This document shows, in pieces, positions 1 through 7,967 of a stretch of 27,488 nt of DNA. The notes under the pieces are model-generated. The model was not told the DNA's origin and made no database searches. It saw only the letters and a program-made list of their open reading frames with translations. Position 1 is the stretch's first letter. The number at the start of each line of letters is the position of its first letter. Position numbers and translations under genes: made by a program. The DNA comes from CAG-791 sp963658695 (GTDB lineage Bacteria > Bacillota > Clostridia > Lachnospirales > Lachnospiraceae): assembly GCA_963658695.1 (NCBI GenBank), contig CAVKRN010000029.1, forward strand, positions 1 through 27,488, written 5' to 3'.

Positions 1-10
1 CCAATCATCA

Positions 11-84
11 TCGAGGCGACAAGATTCGAACTTGCGGCCTCCGCGTCCCGAACGCGGCGCTCTACCAAACTGAGCCACGCCTCG
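11..84 (-). tRNA. tRNA-Pro (anticodon CGG)
   Basis: The minus strand folds as a complete 74-nt tRNA. The acceptor stem is CGAGGCG/CGCCTCG with discriminator A. The anticodon stem is CCGCG/CGCGG around the loop TTCGGGA, giving anticodon CGG at 50-48. The T arm carries the loop TTCGAAT. C1:G72 followed by A73 is the usual bacterial tRNA-Pro identity pattern. No CCA is encoded, because TGA follows the discriminator. It lies 36 bases downstream of the MATE gene on the same strand, and I see no clear terminator between them. Confidence 0.95.
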
Positions 85-120
85 ATTTATCCATACTCCT
101 TGTCAGAAGCGTAGATTATC

Positions 121-1437
121 TTACAACGAATTTTCCATCGTGTCAACCCGTATCTTAATTCCTGCCGCAATAATGCCGGTTGCCAACTGCGCCAGCGGAA
201 TTGCACACCACACACCATCCAGTCCCAGGCGCGGCGGAATCGTCAGCATCGCCGTCAGTGACAAGACCGGTTCAGCGTAAACGAGCACATACGAGAGCAT
301 CGCCCGCTCTGTCGCATAGCAATAGGAGCTGGTGACACGCACAAATGCTACGAACAGCAGTGCCCCCAGGAATAAAGGAAGCCGAACGCCGACTTCGCCT
401 GCGGTTTCTACTGAGGCACCGAACAGCGGTCCGATCTGATTTCTCGCCAGATATAATCCGGCGACACAAGCCGCTGTAATAATCCCCGCTGTTATGTAAG
501 CAAGCTGCCGGTTTCCCCGGGCTCCTTTGACATTTTTCTCCCCATAGCATTCACTGATCAGTGGCTGACTTCCGTCGCCTACGCCCTGCAGCAGCATATA
601 GGCGATCGCAACCACGTAATCAATGCAGCCATAGACAGCCACCGCCTGCTCGCCTCCATAGATCTGCAGAAAACGGTTCATCAGGACCAGCGTGACCGTT
701 GGCGATAATGTCATACCAAAAGGCGCAGCACCAATGCGCGCCATCCTTCCCCACGTGTCCAGGAGCATTTCTCTACCCGGTCGTCGCATTCCCGGCCGCT
801 TCCGCAGAAGGTATCCGACCGCCGCCAGCATCGTAACCGCCTGCCCGATTACCGTGGCAAGAGCTGCTCCGCTCATCCCCAACGGAATCCACCAGACCAA
901 AACGTAGTCCAGCACAATGTTCGTCACAAAGCCCAGAATCATTGACACCATTGCATAGGTTGTGCCGCCCATATTGCGGATGAACGGCACAAGTCCGGTC
1001 GCCAGGAGCTGGAATATAGTTCCATAAGCCAGCATCTGGACGTAATCCGCTGTCATTTCAAGAATATCACCTTCCGCCCCCAGAAAAGCCAGAATCGAAT
1101 ACAGTGCCGCCAGGAATACCACTGTCAGCACTACACTGACCAGCACCAGCAGAATCACTGCCGATGTATAGCACGCTTCCTGTTCCTGTTTCTTGCCCTG
1201 TGCCCCGTAGACAGTGTAGCGAATGGCGCCCGCCAGACCAAGGCCCGTTCCCACCGCCTGAATAAACACAGCCAGCGGATATCCAATGGTAACTGACGCA
1301 AGTCCCGCGTCTCCCAACTTCTGTCCGATAAAGAATCCGTCCACAATGCTGTAGACGCCCGCCAATGCAAATGCGAGAATGGACGGCACCACAATGGCAT
1401 AGTAATTCCTGGTTGTTTTTCGATCTTGTTTTTTCAA
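121..1437 (-). CDS. MATE family efflux transporter
   Basis: This 438-residue integral membrane protein has about twelve hydrophobic segments in the two-bundle arrangement of the MATE (multidrug and toxic compound extrusion) family. Such proteins export drugs or metabolites in exchange for Na+ or H+. The N-terminal segment with PSILAFALAGVYSIVDGFFIG and the adjoining IGYPLAVFIQAVGTGLGLAG region are typical of the family. The length is normal (430-460). The start is a TTG at 1437, with AGGAG twelve bases upstream. An in-frame ATT directly before it would be better spaced but is a rare start. The substrate cannot be read from the sequence. The gene appears to stand alone, with a repeat-bearing intergenic region upstream. 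Confidence 0.9.
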   Translation of the reverse strand: MKKQDRKTTRNYYAIVVPSILAFALAGVYSIVDGFFIGQKLGDAGLASVTIGYPLAVFIQAVGTGLGLAGAIRYTVYGAQGKKQEQEACYTSAVILLVLVSVVLTVVFLAALYSILAFLGAEGDILEMTADYVQMLAYGTIFQLLATGLVPFIRNMGGTTYAMVSMILGFVTNIVLDYVLVWWIPLGMSGAALATVIGQAVTMLAAVGYLLRKRPGMRRPGREMLLDTWGRMARIGAAPFGMTLSPTVTLVLMNRFLQIYGGEQAVAVYGCIDYVVAIAYMLLQGVGDGSQPLISECYGEKNVKGARGNRQLAYITAGIITAACVAGLYLARNQIGPLFGASVETAGEVGVRLPLFLGALLFVAFVRVTSSYCYATERAMLSYVLVYAEPVLSLTAMLTIPPRLGLDGVWCAIPLAQLATGIIAAGIKIRVDTMENSL

Positions 1438-1759
1438 AATACTTCTTAACTCCTAAAAAATAAGTTGACCATTTTGCACCCGCATCTCGATTTTCCTTCG
1501 GAAATCCTCGATGTGGCTGGGCAGAGGTTCTTTGTGCCTCGTCCTCGCCATTTTTCCGCTAAGAACCCTGCCTTCTTCGCTAACATCCCGTCAAGGCAGA
1601 GCTCGGTCGCAACACAATGCAAAGCGTCGGTGCTATGGTATAGGAAACCTGCAGCAAGGGTGCTGCGACGGCCAGCTTTCCACATTCCATTGCCCTCATC
1701 CGCGCCGCTTCAGTCCCCTTGCTCAGGATTCAAAGGATAACAAAAATGGGAGGCTTCTT
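1438..1759. other. Intergenic region with dispersed-repeat copy
   Basis: This 322-base stretch separates the divergently placed MATE gene and small plus-strand ORF. Both strands have short open frames, but none has a credible ribosome site plus protein-like composition. On the minus strand, 1517-1476 matches a sequence found again at 25791-25867, and its last 19 bases also occur at 9956-9974. A small hairpin (TTTCC/GGAAA) lies at about 1492-1504. The remainder, about 1520-1740, has no recognised structure. The promoters of the two flanking genes should lie here, but I could not place them confidently. Confidence 0.5.
1476..1517 (-). repeat. Dispersed repeat, copy A
   Basis: On the minus strand this reads from GCCACATCGAGG through TTTCCGAAGG into AAAATCGAGATGCGGGTGC. 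The last 19 bases match AAAATCGARATGYGGGTGC, which also occurs at 9956-9974 and 25849-25867. The first part (GCCACATCGA, then TTTCCGAA) is also found at 25791-25810. The function is unknown. All three copies lie outside genes. Confidence 0.6.
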
Positions 1760-1855
1760 ATGAGTGGAAATGGTGTATTTATTATCGATTGCATTGTAAC
1801 AGCGGTTGTCATTGCTGCATTCTACTTCTACAACAAGAAACATGACGAGAAGTGA
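1760..1855 (+). CDS. Small single-span membrane protein (31 aa)
   Basis: ATG at 1760 follows GGGAGG with six-base spacing and opens a 31-codon frame ending at TGA. The product has a short polar start, one hydrophobic helix at about residues 6-23 (VFIIDCIVTAVVIAAFYFY) and a charged tail NKKHDEK. This is a classic single-span microprotein with a cytoplasmic basic end by the positive-inside rule. A strong hairpin followed by T residues lies about 70 bases after the stop, so the gene has its own transcript end. I do not recognise a family. The good ribosome site, helix and terminator together favour a real gene over chance. Confidence 0.6.
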   Translation: MSGNGVFIIDCIVTAVVIAAFYFYNKKHDEK

Positions 1856-1925
1856 ATCTATCATCTGGTGTTCAAGTACATAATGGCACTCAGGTGAATA
1901 TCGGAATGAATCAGAAGTTATGTGT

Positions 1926-1960
1926 AAGCTCCCTGCGATATATCGCGCAGGGAGCTTTTA
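1926..1960 (+). terminator. Rho-independent terminator of the small ORF
   Basis: The ten-base arms GCTCCCTGCG (1928-1937) and CGCAGGGAGC (1946-1955) pair perfectly, flanked by AA and TTTTA. The U-tract is on the plus strand, so it ends the 1760-1855 transcript. In the other direction it follows the VWA gene but lacks a good T run. Confidence 0.85.
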
Positions 1961-1968
1961 CGTGATTC

Positions 1969-3723
1969 CTACAGCAGCCGAATCCGATTTTGCAGCATAC
2001 CGCCTACGGCTTCCGCGAACAAATCCAGCTGCCGGATTCTCGTGAAGTCCTGCTCGTAGATGCGCCGCGCGTTCGGCAGCGCCGTATCCTCTCCGGTAAA
2101 CACGCACAAGACCGTGATTCCGGCCATTCTCGCCCGGTGCACCTCCGCTGCAGTATCCTCCACGCTGATCGACGCGGCGTAATCCTCATACTGTCCTGTG
2201 GATGTCCGGACCTTAATCATGTCATTGGGCCGGCAGTCCGACAACACAATCAGAATTCGATGCTCTGCGTGATTGTCCTTCTGCAGGATTCCGGACGCCA
2301 GTCGAATGGCAAGGCCGTCCCGATTGGCCCCCGCGGTGAAATAGTCAAAGACTCTTCGATTATCCCCCGTCTCTTCATAGTCGCGGTACAAATTCATCAC
2401 CGTATAGCCATTCATCGAACAGAAGGAATACATGCGGACCGGGATGCAGCAATTAGTCAGTGCCTGTGCGATCATATATCCTTGCGCGGCCACCGACTCC
2501 TGCCGGTGCAGCTGCGAGGTAGAGGCATCCAGAAGGATGTCCACCGTCAGATTCCCGGTATCGCCCAGAATTGTCTTCTCGAAAATCTTCTCATCGTCCA
2601 GATACAGTGCCCGCCAGATAAGACTTCCCCGAAGGCGTCCCGCCGAGGACTTTACGGTCTGATCCTCCAGATGAACAAGCAGGGAATTGCGGATTCTCGA
2701 CGTCAGCTTTTCTAACTGAACGCGGTAGCCCCCTTCCTTCTCCTCGTACGCCTTCCGGTTCCGCTCTCCATGCCGAATCGCCTCCTGGCGCATCTTGCCG
2801 GCGTAGCCGGATTTGAGCATATCCTCTGTATACTCTCCTCTTGTGATGTGGAGCTTTACATCTGTGTGATTGCCCCAGCAATACTCCTTCTGAAGCTTGG
2901 CCGTTTCCTTCTCATTGTAAAGAGACTTCCCGAAATAATTTGTAATATATTCCTTTAGTCCTTCATCAGTCTGGGCCGTATAATTGGCAAACGCCACTCG
3001 CAGGTGACTCTGATCCAACACCTCGCTGCCGTATTCCGCAACATGCTCACCGTACCCAAAGGACATGCGCCGCACCGGTCCCATGTCCACCTTGCTCTGC
3101 CCTCGTTTCCGCAGCATTGCAAAAAGAGCCAGCGGGTTCACCATCCTTCGACCGCCGCCCGGGAGCTCTGGGCCATTTAAACGGTAGGTGAAATACTTCT
3201 CCAGCGTCTTTGTCAGATGTTCAATGATCGCATCGGTATCCAGCTCCGGTCCCAGCTCGATCTCATCCAAAAGCTTCCGATCCACCAGATCCGGCAGTCC
3301 GCAGTCCTCACCCAGTGCCCGGCGAAAATGTCCCATCGTCACTGCCAAAAGCCGCTGTCCGGCAGAATCCTCCAGTGAGAATTCCCCATGCATCGAGTCC
3401 ACTTTGTGCAGCGCATACTGCCTGCGAAGATAGGGAAAAACAGGACGCACCGTCTTCTCCCTCTCATAGGCTGCATTCTCCAAAGCCAGCCAGAACAGGC
3501 TCTCATAAACGCCCTGGTTGACCGTTTCATGAAAGGTGTTATAGAAGGCCAGTAGCTTCTTCCAGTCGTAGTGCAGATGAACGGCACCGACAATGCTGTT
3601 CCAGTATATGTCTGCCTTCCCGTCCGTATCGTAGACCCGGAATCCCGTTTCGATGGTATAATCGTGCGCACTGTTCCAGATCAGGTTGGCCGCTCGTTTT
3701 TTTTCAAATTCTGTAATTTCCAT
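1969..3723 (-). CDS. VWA domain protein, partner of MoxR-type ATPase
   Basis: This 584-residue soluble protein has a von Willebrand factor A domain at about residues 390-580. The metal-ion-dependent adhesion site motif is seen as DASTS (399-403), with the conserved Thr/Gly region TAGANRDG (463-470) and the later Asp in LSDCRPND (496). The first 380 residues have no domain I recognise. The gene starts at ATG 3723, 27 bases after the stop of an AAA+ ATPase gene. Pairs of this kind (CbbQ/CbbO, NorQ/NorD, MoxR with CoxE-like VWA proteins) act as chaperones in which the ATPase remodels or metallates a client held by the VWA subunit. The client is not evident from the neighbours. The ribosome site is weak, suggesting coupling to the upstream gene. 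Confidence 0.85.
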   Translation of the reverse strand: MEITEFEKKRAANLIWNSAHDYTIETGFRVYDTDGKADIYWNSIVGAVHLHYDWKKLLAFYNTFHETVNQGVYESLFWLALENAAYEREKTVRPVFPYLRRQYALHKVDSMHGEFSLEDSAGQRLLAVTMGHFRRALGEDCGLPDLVDRKLLDEIELGPELDTDAIIEHLTKTLEKYFTYRLNGPELPGGGRRMVNPLALFAMLRKRGQSKVDMGPVRRMSFGYGEHVAEYGSEVLDQSHLRVAFANYTAQTDEGLKEYITNYFGKSLYNEKETAKLQKEYCWGNHTDVKLHITRGEYTEDMLKSGYAGKMRQEAIRHGERNRKAYEEKEGGYRVQLEKLTSRIRNSLLVHLEDQTVKSSAGRLRGSLIWRALYLDDEKIFEKTILGDTGNLTVDILLDASTSQLHRQESVAAQGYMIAQALTNCCIPVRMYSFCSMNGYTVMNLYRDYEETGDNRRVFDYFTAGANRDGLAIRLASGILQKDNHAEHRILIVLSDCRPNDMIKVRTSTGQYEDYAASISVEDTAAEVHRARMAGITVLCVFTGEDTALPNARRIYEQDFTRIRQLDLFAEAVGGMLQNRIRLL

Positions 3724-3750
3724 GTTCGCTCAGCCTGCCCTCTCTTTCCC

Positions 3751-4668
3751 TCAGGCAAAAACAGCTTCCTTCCCCAGATCCCCGGGAAAACGAACGGTGA
3801 TCATATCGCTTACCAGCTGCCGCTCGTAATCGTCAAAGCATTTATTCACAATACCCAGCTCCAGCGCCTGCACCACCGGAAGGCCACGTTCCATCATCTT
3901 AATCGCCGCCAGAAGGCCGCGCAGATCCAGGGCTTTTGTGGAGATCTCGCCGCCCTCGCACTTCCTGCGGATGTCACTGAAGAGCTTGGCAAACTGATCC
4001 TTGTACTCTGGCTTGATGGACGGATACTTGTCCTGAATCAGCTTTTTGAGATTGTCCTCGGTGATCACCGGCATCTGAATGATCATGAAGCGCGAAGCCA
4101 GTGCCTCGTTCACCTCACGGGTACCGGCATAGCCGTAATTCATTGTACCGATGAAGCGGGTTGCTTCATGCAGCGCGATGCGCTGATAGCCCGGCACGTC
4201 GATGATGCGGCGAAAATCCAGCGTAGCATGCAGGACCGCCAGCGATTCATTCTTGGCCATATTGATTTCATCCAGAATGCCAAAGCCTCCTTCTTCTGCG
4301 CATTGAAGGATCGGCCCCTTCCGAAGTGTTACCTTCCCGTCTTCAAAGGTATCGGTCCCGATTAGCGAGGCCGCATCGGTATTGATATAGAAGGAAACGT
4401 CCCATTCCGGCCGTTGGAGCACCGATGAAAGTCCCTCTGCCAACACGTTTTTACCGGTTGCCTTCGGTCCCACCAGGAGAAGATTCTCTCCCGCGAGCAG
4501 TGTCGAAAGCGCCTGTTCCCAGATTTCCCTGCCATAATACGAATACTGCGGCGTGGGAATTCGTTTCTGCATCCCATCGCCCAGCTTATAAAAGCTCCGG
4601 AAGTGCTCCACCTCCGAAAGAATTCCCTCCGATATTCCTTCCTGCCGCAAAAAGTCCAGTGTATCCAT
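3751..4668 (-). CDS. MoxR/CbbQ-like AAA+ ATPase
   Basis: This is a 305-residue single AAA+ module. It has Walker A GPKATGKN (67-74), Walker B FGILDEIN (129-136), a sensor-1 region GTMN (174-177) and a probable arginine-finger region NEALASRF (187-194). The compact size and the pairing with a VWA gene place it with MoxR/CbbQ/NorQ-type ATPases, which form rings and use ATP to remodel partner proteins. I chose ATG 4668 because AAGGAAAGAGG lies just upstream. The open frame extends 39 codons further, but that extension would cross the terminator hairpin at 4712-4740. The gene is followed by its VWA partner. Confidence 0.88.
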   Translation of the reverse strand: MDTLDFLRQEGISEGILSEVEHFRSFYKLGDGMQKRIPTPQYSYYGREIWEQALSTLLAGENLLLVGPKATGKNVLAEGLSSVLQRPEWDVSFYINTDAASLIGTDTFEDGKVTLRKGPILQCAEEGGFGILDEINMAKNESLAVLHATLDFRRIIDVPGYQRIALHEATRFIGTMNYGYAGTREVNEALASRFMIIQMPVITEDNLKKLIQDKYPSIKPEYKDQFAKLFSDIRRKCEGGEISTKALDLRGLLAAIKMMERGLPVVQALELGIVNKCFDDYERQLVSDMITVRFPGDLGKEAVFA

Positions 4669-4706
4669 CTTCGCCTCTTTCCTTCCCTGCCGGATCGCTC
4701 TCACAG

Positions 4707-4740
4707 TAAAAGGCCGCCGAACGTACCCTGTCCGGCGACC
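4707..4740 (-). terminator. Terminator or attenuator between cstA and the ATPase gene
   Basis: On the minus strand GGTCGCCG pairs with CGGCGGCC (one T:G wobble) over a 13-base loop, followed by TTTTA. It lies 67 bases after the cstA stop and 39 bases before the ATPase start. It most simply ends cstA. A possible promoter upstream of it (TTGGTC, 18 bases, GAATAT, about 4754-4783) would instead make it an attenuator in the ATPase leader. Confidence 0.75.
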
Positions 4741-4806
4741 TCTTGTTACTACTACATATTCTCCATGGGGGCACAGCCTGACCAATCCCCACGGGATGTC
4801 TGCTTG

Positions 4807-6360
4807 TTAGGCTGCTGCCTTCTTTTTGCCGTTCATGATCACGATGATAACATAGAATACAGCAAATACTACACCGATGATGTAGGAAATGTTCCAGGGA
4901 AGGCTGAAGCCAATCTTCTGGCTCATAATGAAGGTGCAGGTTACAAATGCGTAGAATGCTGCAGGAATCAGCGGCATCCATACATACTTAACCTTGCCGG
5001 TCTTGTACATCCAGGTTGCAACGCAGGCCAGAGCGAACAGCGAAATCATCTGGTTGGACCATGCGAAGTATCTCCACAGCGTATTGAAGCCGTTGGTATC
5101 AAACTTCGCCCAGATCAGGATCAGGTATACCAGTGCGAATACCGGTACTGCAAGGCCGATGCGCTGCTTGTTGTTCTCCTGCTTGATGTGCAGGGAATCG
5201 GACAGAGTCAGACGGAGTGCGCGAAGCGCGGTATCACCGGAGGTGATAGGAAGCACGATAACGCCGATCAGAGCGATAACGCCGCCGACAGAGCCCAGTG
5301 CGTTCTTGCACAGAACACCAACAACCGAGGTTGCGGAAACTGCAGTAAGCTGTCCATCCTTCAGAACGTTGAAAGCGCCGTCAACCATGGTAACGCCGCC
5401 AGCGGTTGCCCCCATGTTGATCATAGCCATCGTTCCTGCTGCCCAGCACATAGCGATGAAGCCCTCTACAACCATCATGTTGTAGAATGTCATGCGGCCG
5501 TTCTTCTCGGATTCCATGGTACGGGAAACCAGAGCGGTCTGAGTGCTGTGGAAACCGGAAAGGATACCACATGCTACGGTTACAAAGAAGATCGGCAGGA
5601 AGTGGTTGCCGTCTGCTGCAAACGGGCTGGAGCCAAAGTAGCCGCCGAAATCAAAGCCGCCGTCTGCTGCGAACACACCAACGGTGTTCCAGTTGTCCCA
5701 AAGGTTGATCAGCGGATATCCCTTTGCGAAGATGGCAATGAAGATACCAACGGCAGAGAATACCAGGATCAGGCCGAAGATCGGATATACGCGTCCGATG
5801 ATCTTATCGATCGGGAATACCGTAGCGATCAGATAGTACACGAAAATTACACTATAGATAACCCACGTGGATGCCTCCTGGGGTGTGCCGCCGAAGCCGA
5901 ATACCTGTGTGGCAGCGATATCACCGGGAGTATAAATGAATACTGCGCCGACTAGCAGCAGCAGAATGCAGATGAAGATGTCGTACAGAACATATACCAC
6001 CTTGTTGGTGTAGTTCTTTACGAAATCCGGCATCTGTGTACCGCCGTCACGAGTGCAGATCATGCCGCTGAAATAGTCGTGCATGGAACCGCCGATGATG
6101 TTGCCGATCGGGATTGCAAGGAATGCAATGGGTCCGAACAGGATACCCTGAATGGGTCCGAGAATCGGGCCGGTTCCTGCGATGTTCAGCAGGTTGATCA
6201 AGCTGTTCTTCCAGGTCTTCATCGGAACATAGTCCACGCCGTCCTGCTTGGCATAAGCAGGCGTCTCGCGGTCATCCGGTCCGAAGACGTTCTCGCAAAG
6301 CTTGCCGTACAGCATTCCGCCGCCGAAAAGAATCACGAGGCCAATTAAAAATGTAGCCAT
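4807..6360 (-). CDS. cstA: CstA family carbon-starvation/pyruvate transporter
   Basis: This 517-residue protein has many transmembrane segments (about fourteen to sixteen). It carries the family's early signature NLLNIAGTGPILGPIQG and the later GIGN-like region PIGNIIGGSMHDYFSGM. CstA-family proteins (E. coli CstA, BtsT) are proton-coupled importers of pyruvate and possibly peptides, induced when carbon runs short. The length is like the shorter clostridial forms rather than the roughly 700-residue enterobacterial ones. I chose ATG 6360 because AGGAGGAG lies just upstream. The longer frame starting at 6441 would put a hydrophobic leader ahead of the ribosome site. The substrate is inferred from the family only. 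A hairpin at 4707-4740 follows the gene. Confidence 0.9.
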   Translation of the reverse strand: MATFLIGLVILFGGGMLYGKLCENVFGPDDRETPAYAKQDGVDYVPMKTWKNSLINLLNIAGTGPILGPIQGILFGPIAFLAIPIGNIIGGSMHDYFSGMICTRDGGTQMPDFVKNYTNKVVYVLYDIFICILLLLVGAVFIYTPGDIAATQVFGFGGTPQEASTWVIYSVIFVYYLIATVFPIDKIIGRVYPIFGLILVFSAVGIFIAIFAKGYPLINLWDNWNTVGVFAADGGFDFGGYFGSSPFAADGNHFLPIFFVTVACGILSGFHSTQTALVSRTMESEKNGRMTFYNMMVVEGFIAMCWAAGTMAMINMGATAGGVTMVDGAFNVLKDGQLTAVSATSVVGVLCKNALGSVGGVIALIGVIVLPITSGDTALRALRLTLSDSLHIKQENNKQRIGLAVPVFALVYLILIWAKFDTNGFNTLWRYFAWSNQMISLFALACVATWMYKTGKVKYVWMPLIPAAFYAFVTCTFIMSQKIGFSLPWNISYIIGVVFAVFYVIIVIMNGKKKAAA

Positions 6361-6372
6361 ATCTCCTCCTTC

Positions 6373-6405
6373 TTGGTCACAAAACAATTGGGTACCTATG
6401 ACCAA
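6373..6405. promoter_or_regulatory. Inverted repeat TTGGTCA/TGACCAA in the cstA leader
   Basis: TTGGTCA (6373-6379) and TGACCAA (6399-6405) are perfect inverted arms 19 bases apart. The inner end abuts the cstA ribosome site. The arms could be an operator for a dimeric repressor, or an RNA hairpin affecting translation start. There is no T run, so it is not a terminator. Confidence 0.4.
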
Positions 6406-6419
6406 ATCACACATAAAAA

Positions 6420-6427
6420 GTATTACC
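6420..6427 (-). promoter_or_regulatory. Possible cstA extended -10 element
   Basis: On the minus strand TTGGTAATAC contains TG, one base, then TAATAC (6425-6420), an extended -10. No good -35 hexamer is seen 17 bases upstream. It lies between the stop of the upstream gene (6451) and the cstA start. Confidence 0.3.
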
Positions 6428-6450
6428 AACAGGATCTGCAAATATTGGCC

Positions 6451-7452
6451 TTATTTGTAATCCTGTACAGTAAACAAAGGTTTAATGGCGACCACCTGCC
6501 GGTAGTCGTCTTTGGACAGAACCACCGACGAATCCATCGCCTTCAGATCTGTCTTCAGCACGGACAGTGCATCCTCTACCGTCTCCGCCCGCTGCTCCTG
6601 CAGAATGCGGATCATGCGGTCAAATGTGTACGGATGTGCATAGCAATAGGGGATCGGAAACGCGCTCAAATGCTTCAGTGAACGCTTCATCGCCTCCACG
6701 GATGCCTCGTATTCCTGATCGCGTAGCTTCCGGTTTGTCAGCTTGCTCGGGAGTCCCTTGCTGTTGATGGATAGAAACACCAGCATGACACCCACCAACG
6801 AGACCACCGCGCCCACGTTCTTGTTGCCGCCGGTCATCACCGCGATGCCAGCCAGCGTTGTCACTGCTCCGGCTACGAGCATCCCCAGTGCCACATACCG
6901 GACCCACGGCTTCATCAGATCCGCATGGCGTTTGAGTTTGGCCATGCCGGCCAACTGCTCGTACACGGCGGGGCGCTTATGCACCTCCCAGCGGGCATCC
7001 TCGAGAACCTTGCGGCTGTGCCGCGCCGTTTCCGAGAGGTCATTAGACAGTGCCCGTGCCTCCGTCTCCTCACGCTCCTTCTGTCTGCGAATGCCCTCCG
7101 GAGACAGAAGATTGATTTCCGGATGGTTCTTCTCCAGATCGTCCAGCATTTTATCTGCATCTTGTAGATAACGGAAGGAACAAGTCTGCTCCTTACCATC
7201 GTCGTAGCGAACAACAATAAACAGAACCGGCGCTAGGAACCCCTTTCCGTCAGGGCTGCTCATTCCAACCCGTTTGAAGACATTGGTCACCTGCGAATAC
7301 GGAATGTAGAACCTTCGCGGGTGCATCGTGCTCCCCATGTAAATGGCCTTCTCGCCCAGTCCGCACTGATCGTACCGGCGTGCCCTTTTTCGATCCGTCT
7401 TTATGTCCTCCGGATCCAGAACAACCCGGCTCAGCGGCTTAGCTATACCCAT
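6451..7452 (-). CDS. Two-helix membrane protein with PH-like N-terminus, function unknown
   Basis: I do not recognise a named family for this 333-residue protein. Residues about 30-110 alternate beta-like strands (AIYMGS, RRFYIPYSQVTNVFKRV, VLFIVVRYDDGKEQTCSFRYL) and end in a helix, which resembles a bacterial PH-like domain. A highly charged segment follows at 120-180, probably coiled. Two transmembrane helices lie at about 183-206 and 212-229, forming a hairpin, and a soluble C-terminal 100 residues follow. ATG 7452 is preceded by AAAGGA at a somewhat long distance. The gene lies 90 bases ahead of cstA on the same strand, so the two may share a transcript. I infer a membrane-associated scaffold or sensor role at most. 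Confidence 0.7.
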   Translation of the reverse strand: MGIAKPLSRVVLDPEDIKTDRKRARRYDQCGLGEKAIYMGSTMHPRRFYIPYSQVTNVFKRVGMSSPDGKGFLAPVLFIVVRYDDGKEQTCSFRYLQDADKMLDDLEKNHPEINLLSPEGIRRQKEREETEARALSNDLSETARHSRKVLEDARWEVHKRPAVYEQLAGMAKLKRHADLMKPWVRYVALGMLVAGAVTTLAGIAVMTGGNKNVGAVVSLVGVMLVFLSINSKGLPSKLTNRKLRDQEYEASVEAMKRSLKHLSAFPIPYCYAHPYTFDRMIRILQEQRAETVEDALSVLKTDLKAMDSSVVLSKDDYRQVVAIKPLFTVQDYK

Positions 7453-7495
7453 ATCAAATCATCTATCCTTTGTAATTCGTATAGAAATCCCATAC

Positions 7496-7504
7496 ATAAT
7501 AGCA
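7496..7504 (-). promoter_or_regulatory. Extended -10 promoter for the 6451-7452 gene
   Basis: On the minus strand TGCTATTAT is a full extended -10 (TG, one base, TATTAT), 44 bases before the start codon. There is no convincing -35, which extended -10 promoters can lack. Confidence 0.4.
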
Positions 7505-7626
7505 CGGTTTTCAAAAACTGGATTCCAATTTTTTAGAAATATTTTAGTCATTTTTCATAAAATGTCCCGCCCTGTTACGGTTTTGCTAAGAAAAGTGCCA
7601 TCCATGCCAAGTACCCGTTAAGCCTC

Positions 7627-7635
7627 TGGTATAAT
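7627..7635 (+). promoter_or_regulatory. Extended -10 promoter for the kinase unit
   Basis: TGGTATAAT is a perfect extended -10 element (TATAAT at 7630-7635), 69 bases ahead of the small ORF at 7705. No -35 hexamer is recognisable at the expected distance. Confidence 0.55.
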
Positions 7636-7704
7636 CGTAGCGATGCAGAATCCGTGGTGCTATTCTCTGTCCGAATTACATTCCAATGAGGAGGGAATTG
7701 CACA

Positions 7705-7845
7705 ATGAATCTGCTTATTCTGTTAATGATTATTCTGGAGACCGTTCTGGGTGTGGCCGCAACCATGTATGTTGTCATCGGACTTCCCGTTTATTTTGTG
7801 TGGAAAATTATGCACAAAGCTAAGGCCGGAGAGCCGATTTTCTAA
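7705..7845 (+). CDS. Small membrane protein (46 aa) ahead of the histidine kinase
   Basis: ATG 7705 follows GAGGAGGG with good spacing and a perfect extended -10 lies upstream, so this frame is probably translated. The 46-residue product is mostly hydrophobic (MNLLILLMIILETVLGVAAT, then MYVVIGLPVYFVWKIM) with a basic tail HKAKAGEPIF. It could form one long helix or two short ones in the membrane. It precedes a KdpD-like kinase, and a short KdpF peptide belongs to true Kdp pumps. However, this product is longer than KdpF (about 29 residues), has no clear similarity to it that I can see, and there are no kdpABC genes. A role as a small accessory to the kinase is inference from position. Confidence 0.6.
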   Translation: MNLLILLMIILETVLGVAATMYVVIGLPVYFVWKIMHKAKAGEPIF

Positions 7846-7870
7846 ACACATTGGCTGCAAGGCAGCTGGC

Positions 7871-7910
7871 TTAAGATGCCGGTAGCTGTTTAGTCCCGCA
7901 TCTTAATTTT
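7871..7910 (+). terminator. Attenuator-like hairpin between small ORF and kinase gene
   Basis: TTAAGATGC (7871-7879) pairs perfectly with GCATCTTAA (7898-7906) and is followed by TTTT. It lies 25 bases after the small ORF and about 60 bases before the kinase start, with no good promoter after it. It probably lowers kinase expression relative to the small ORF. The AT-rich stem suggests partial termination. Confidence 0.55.
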
Positions 7911-7967
7911 CCTTTGAAAGTGCGTAACAAAACGAAGGCACAGCAGAACGGCAGGAGACGTTTCCAT

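Noticed and set aside
1446..1685. A 79-codon minus frame upstream of the MATE gene
   Set aside because: It contains the dispersed repeat, has no clear ribosome site, and its translation looks non-protein-like.
4603..5955. A 450-codon plus-strand open frame opposite cstA
   Set aside because: It is antisense to a clear membrane transporter, is rich in Cys/His/Asn as expected for a shadow frame, and has no ribosome site.
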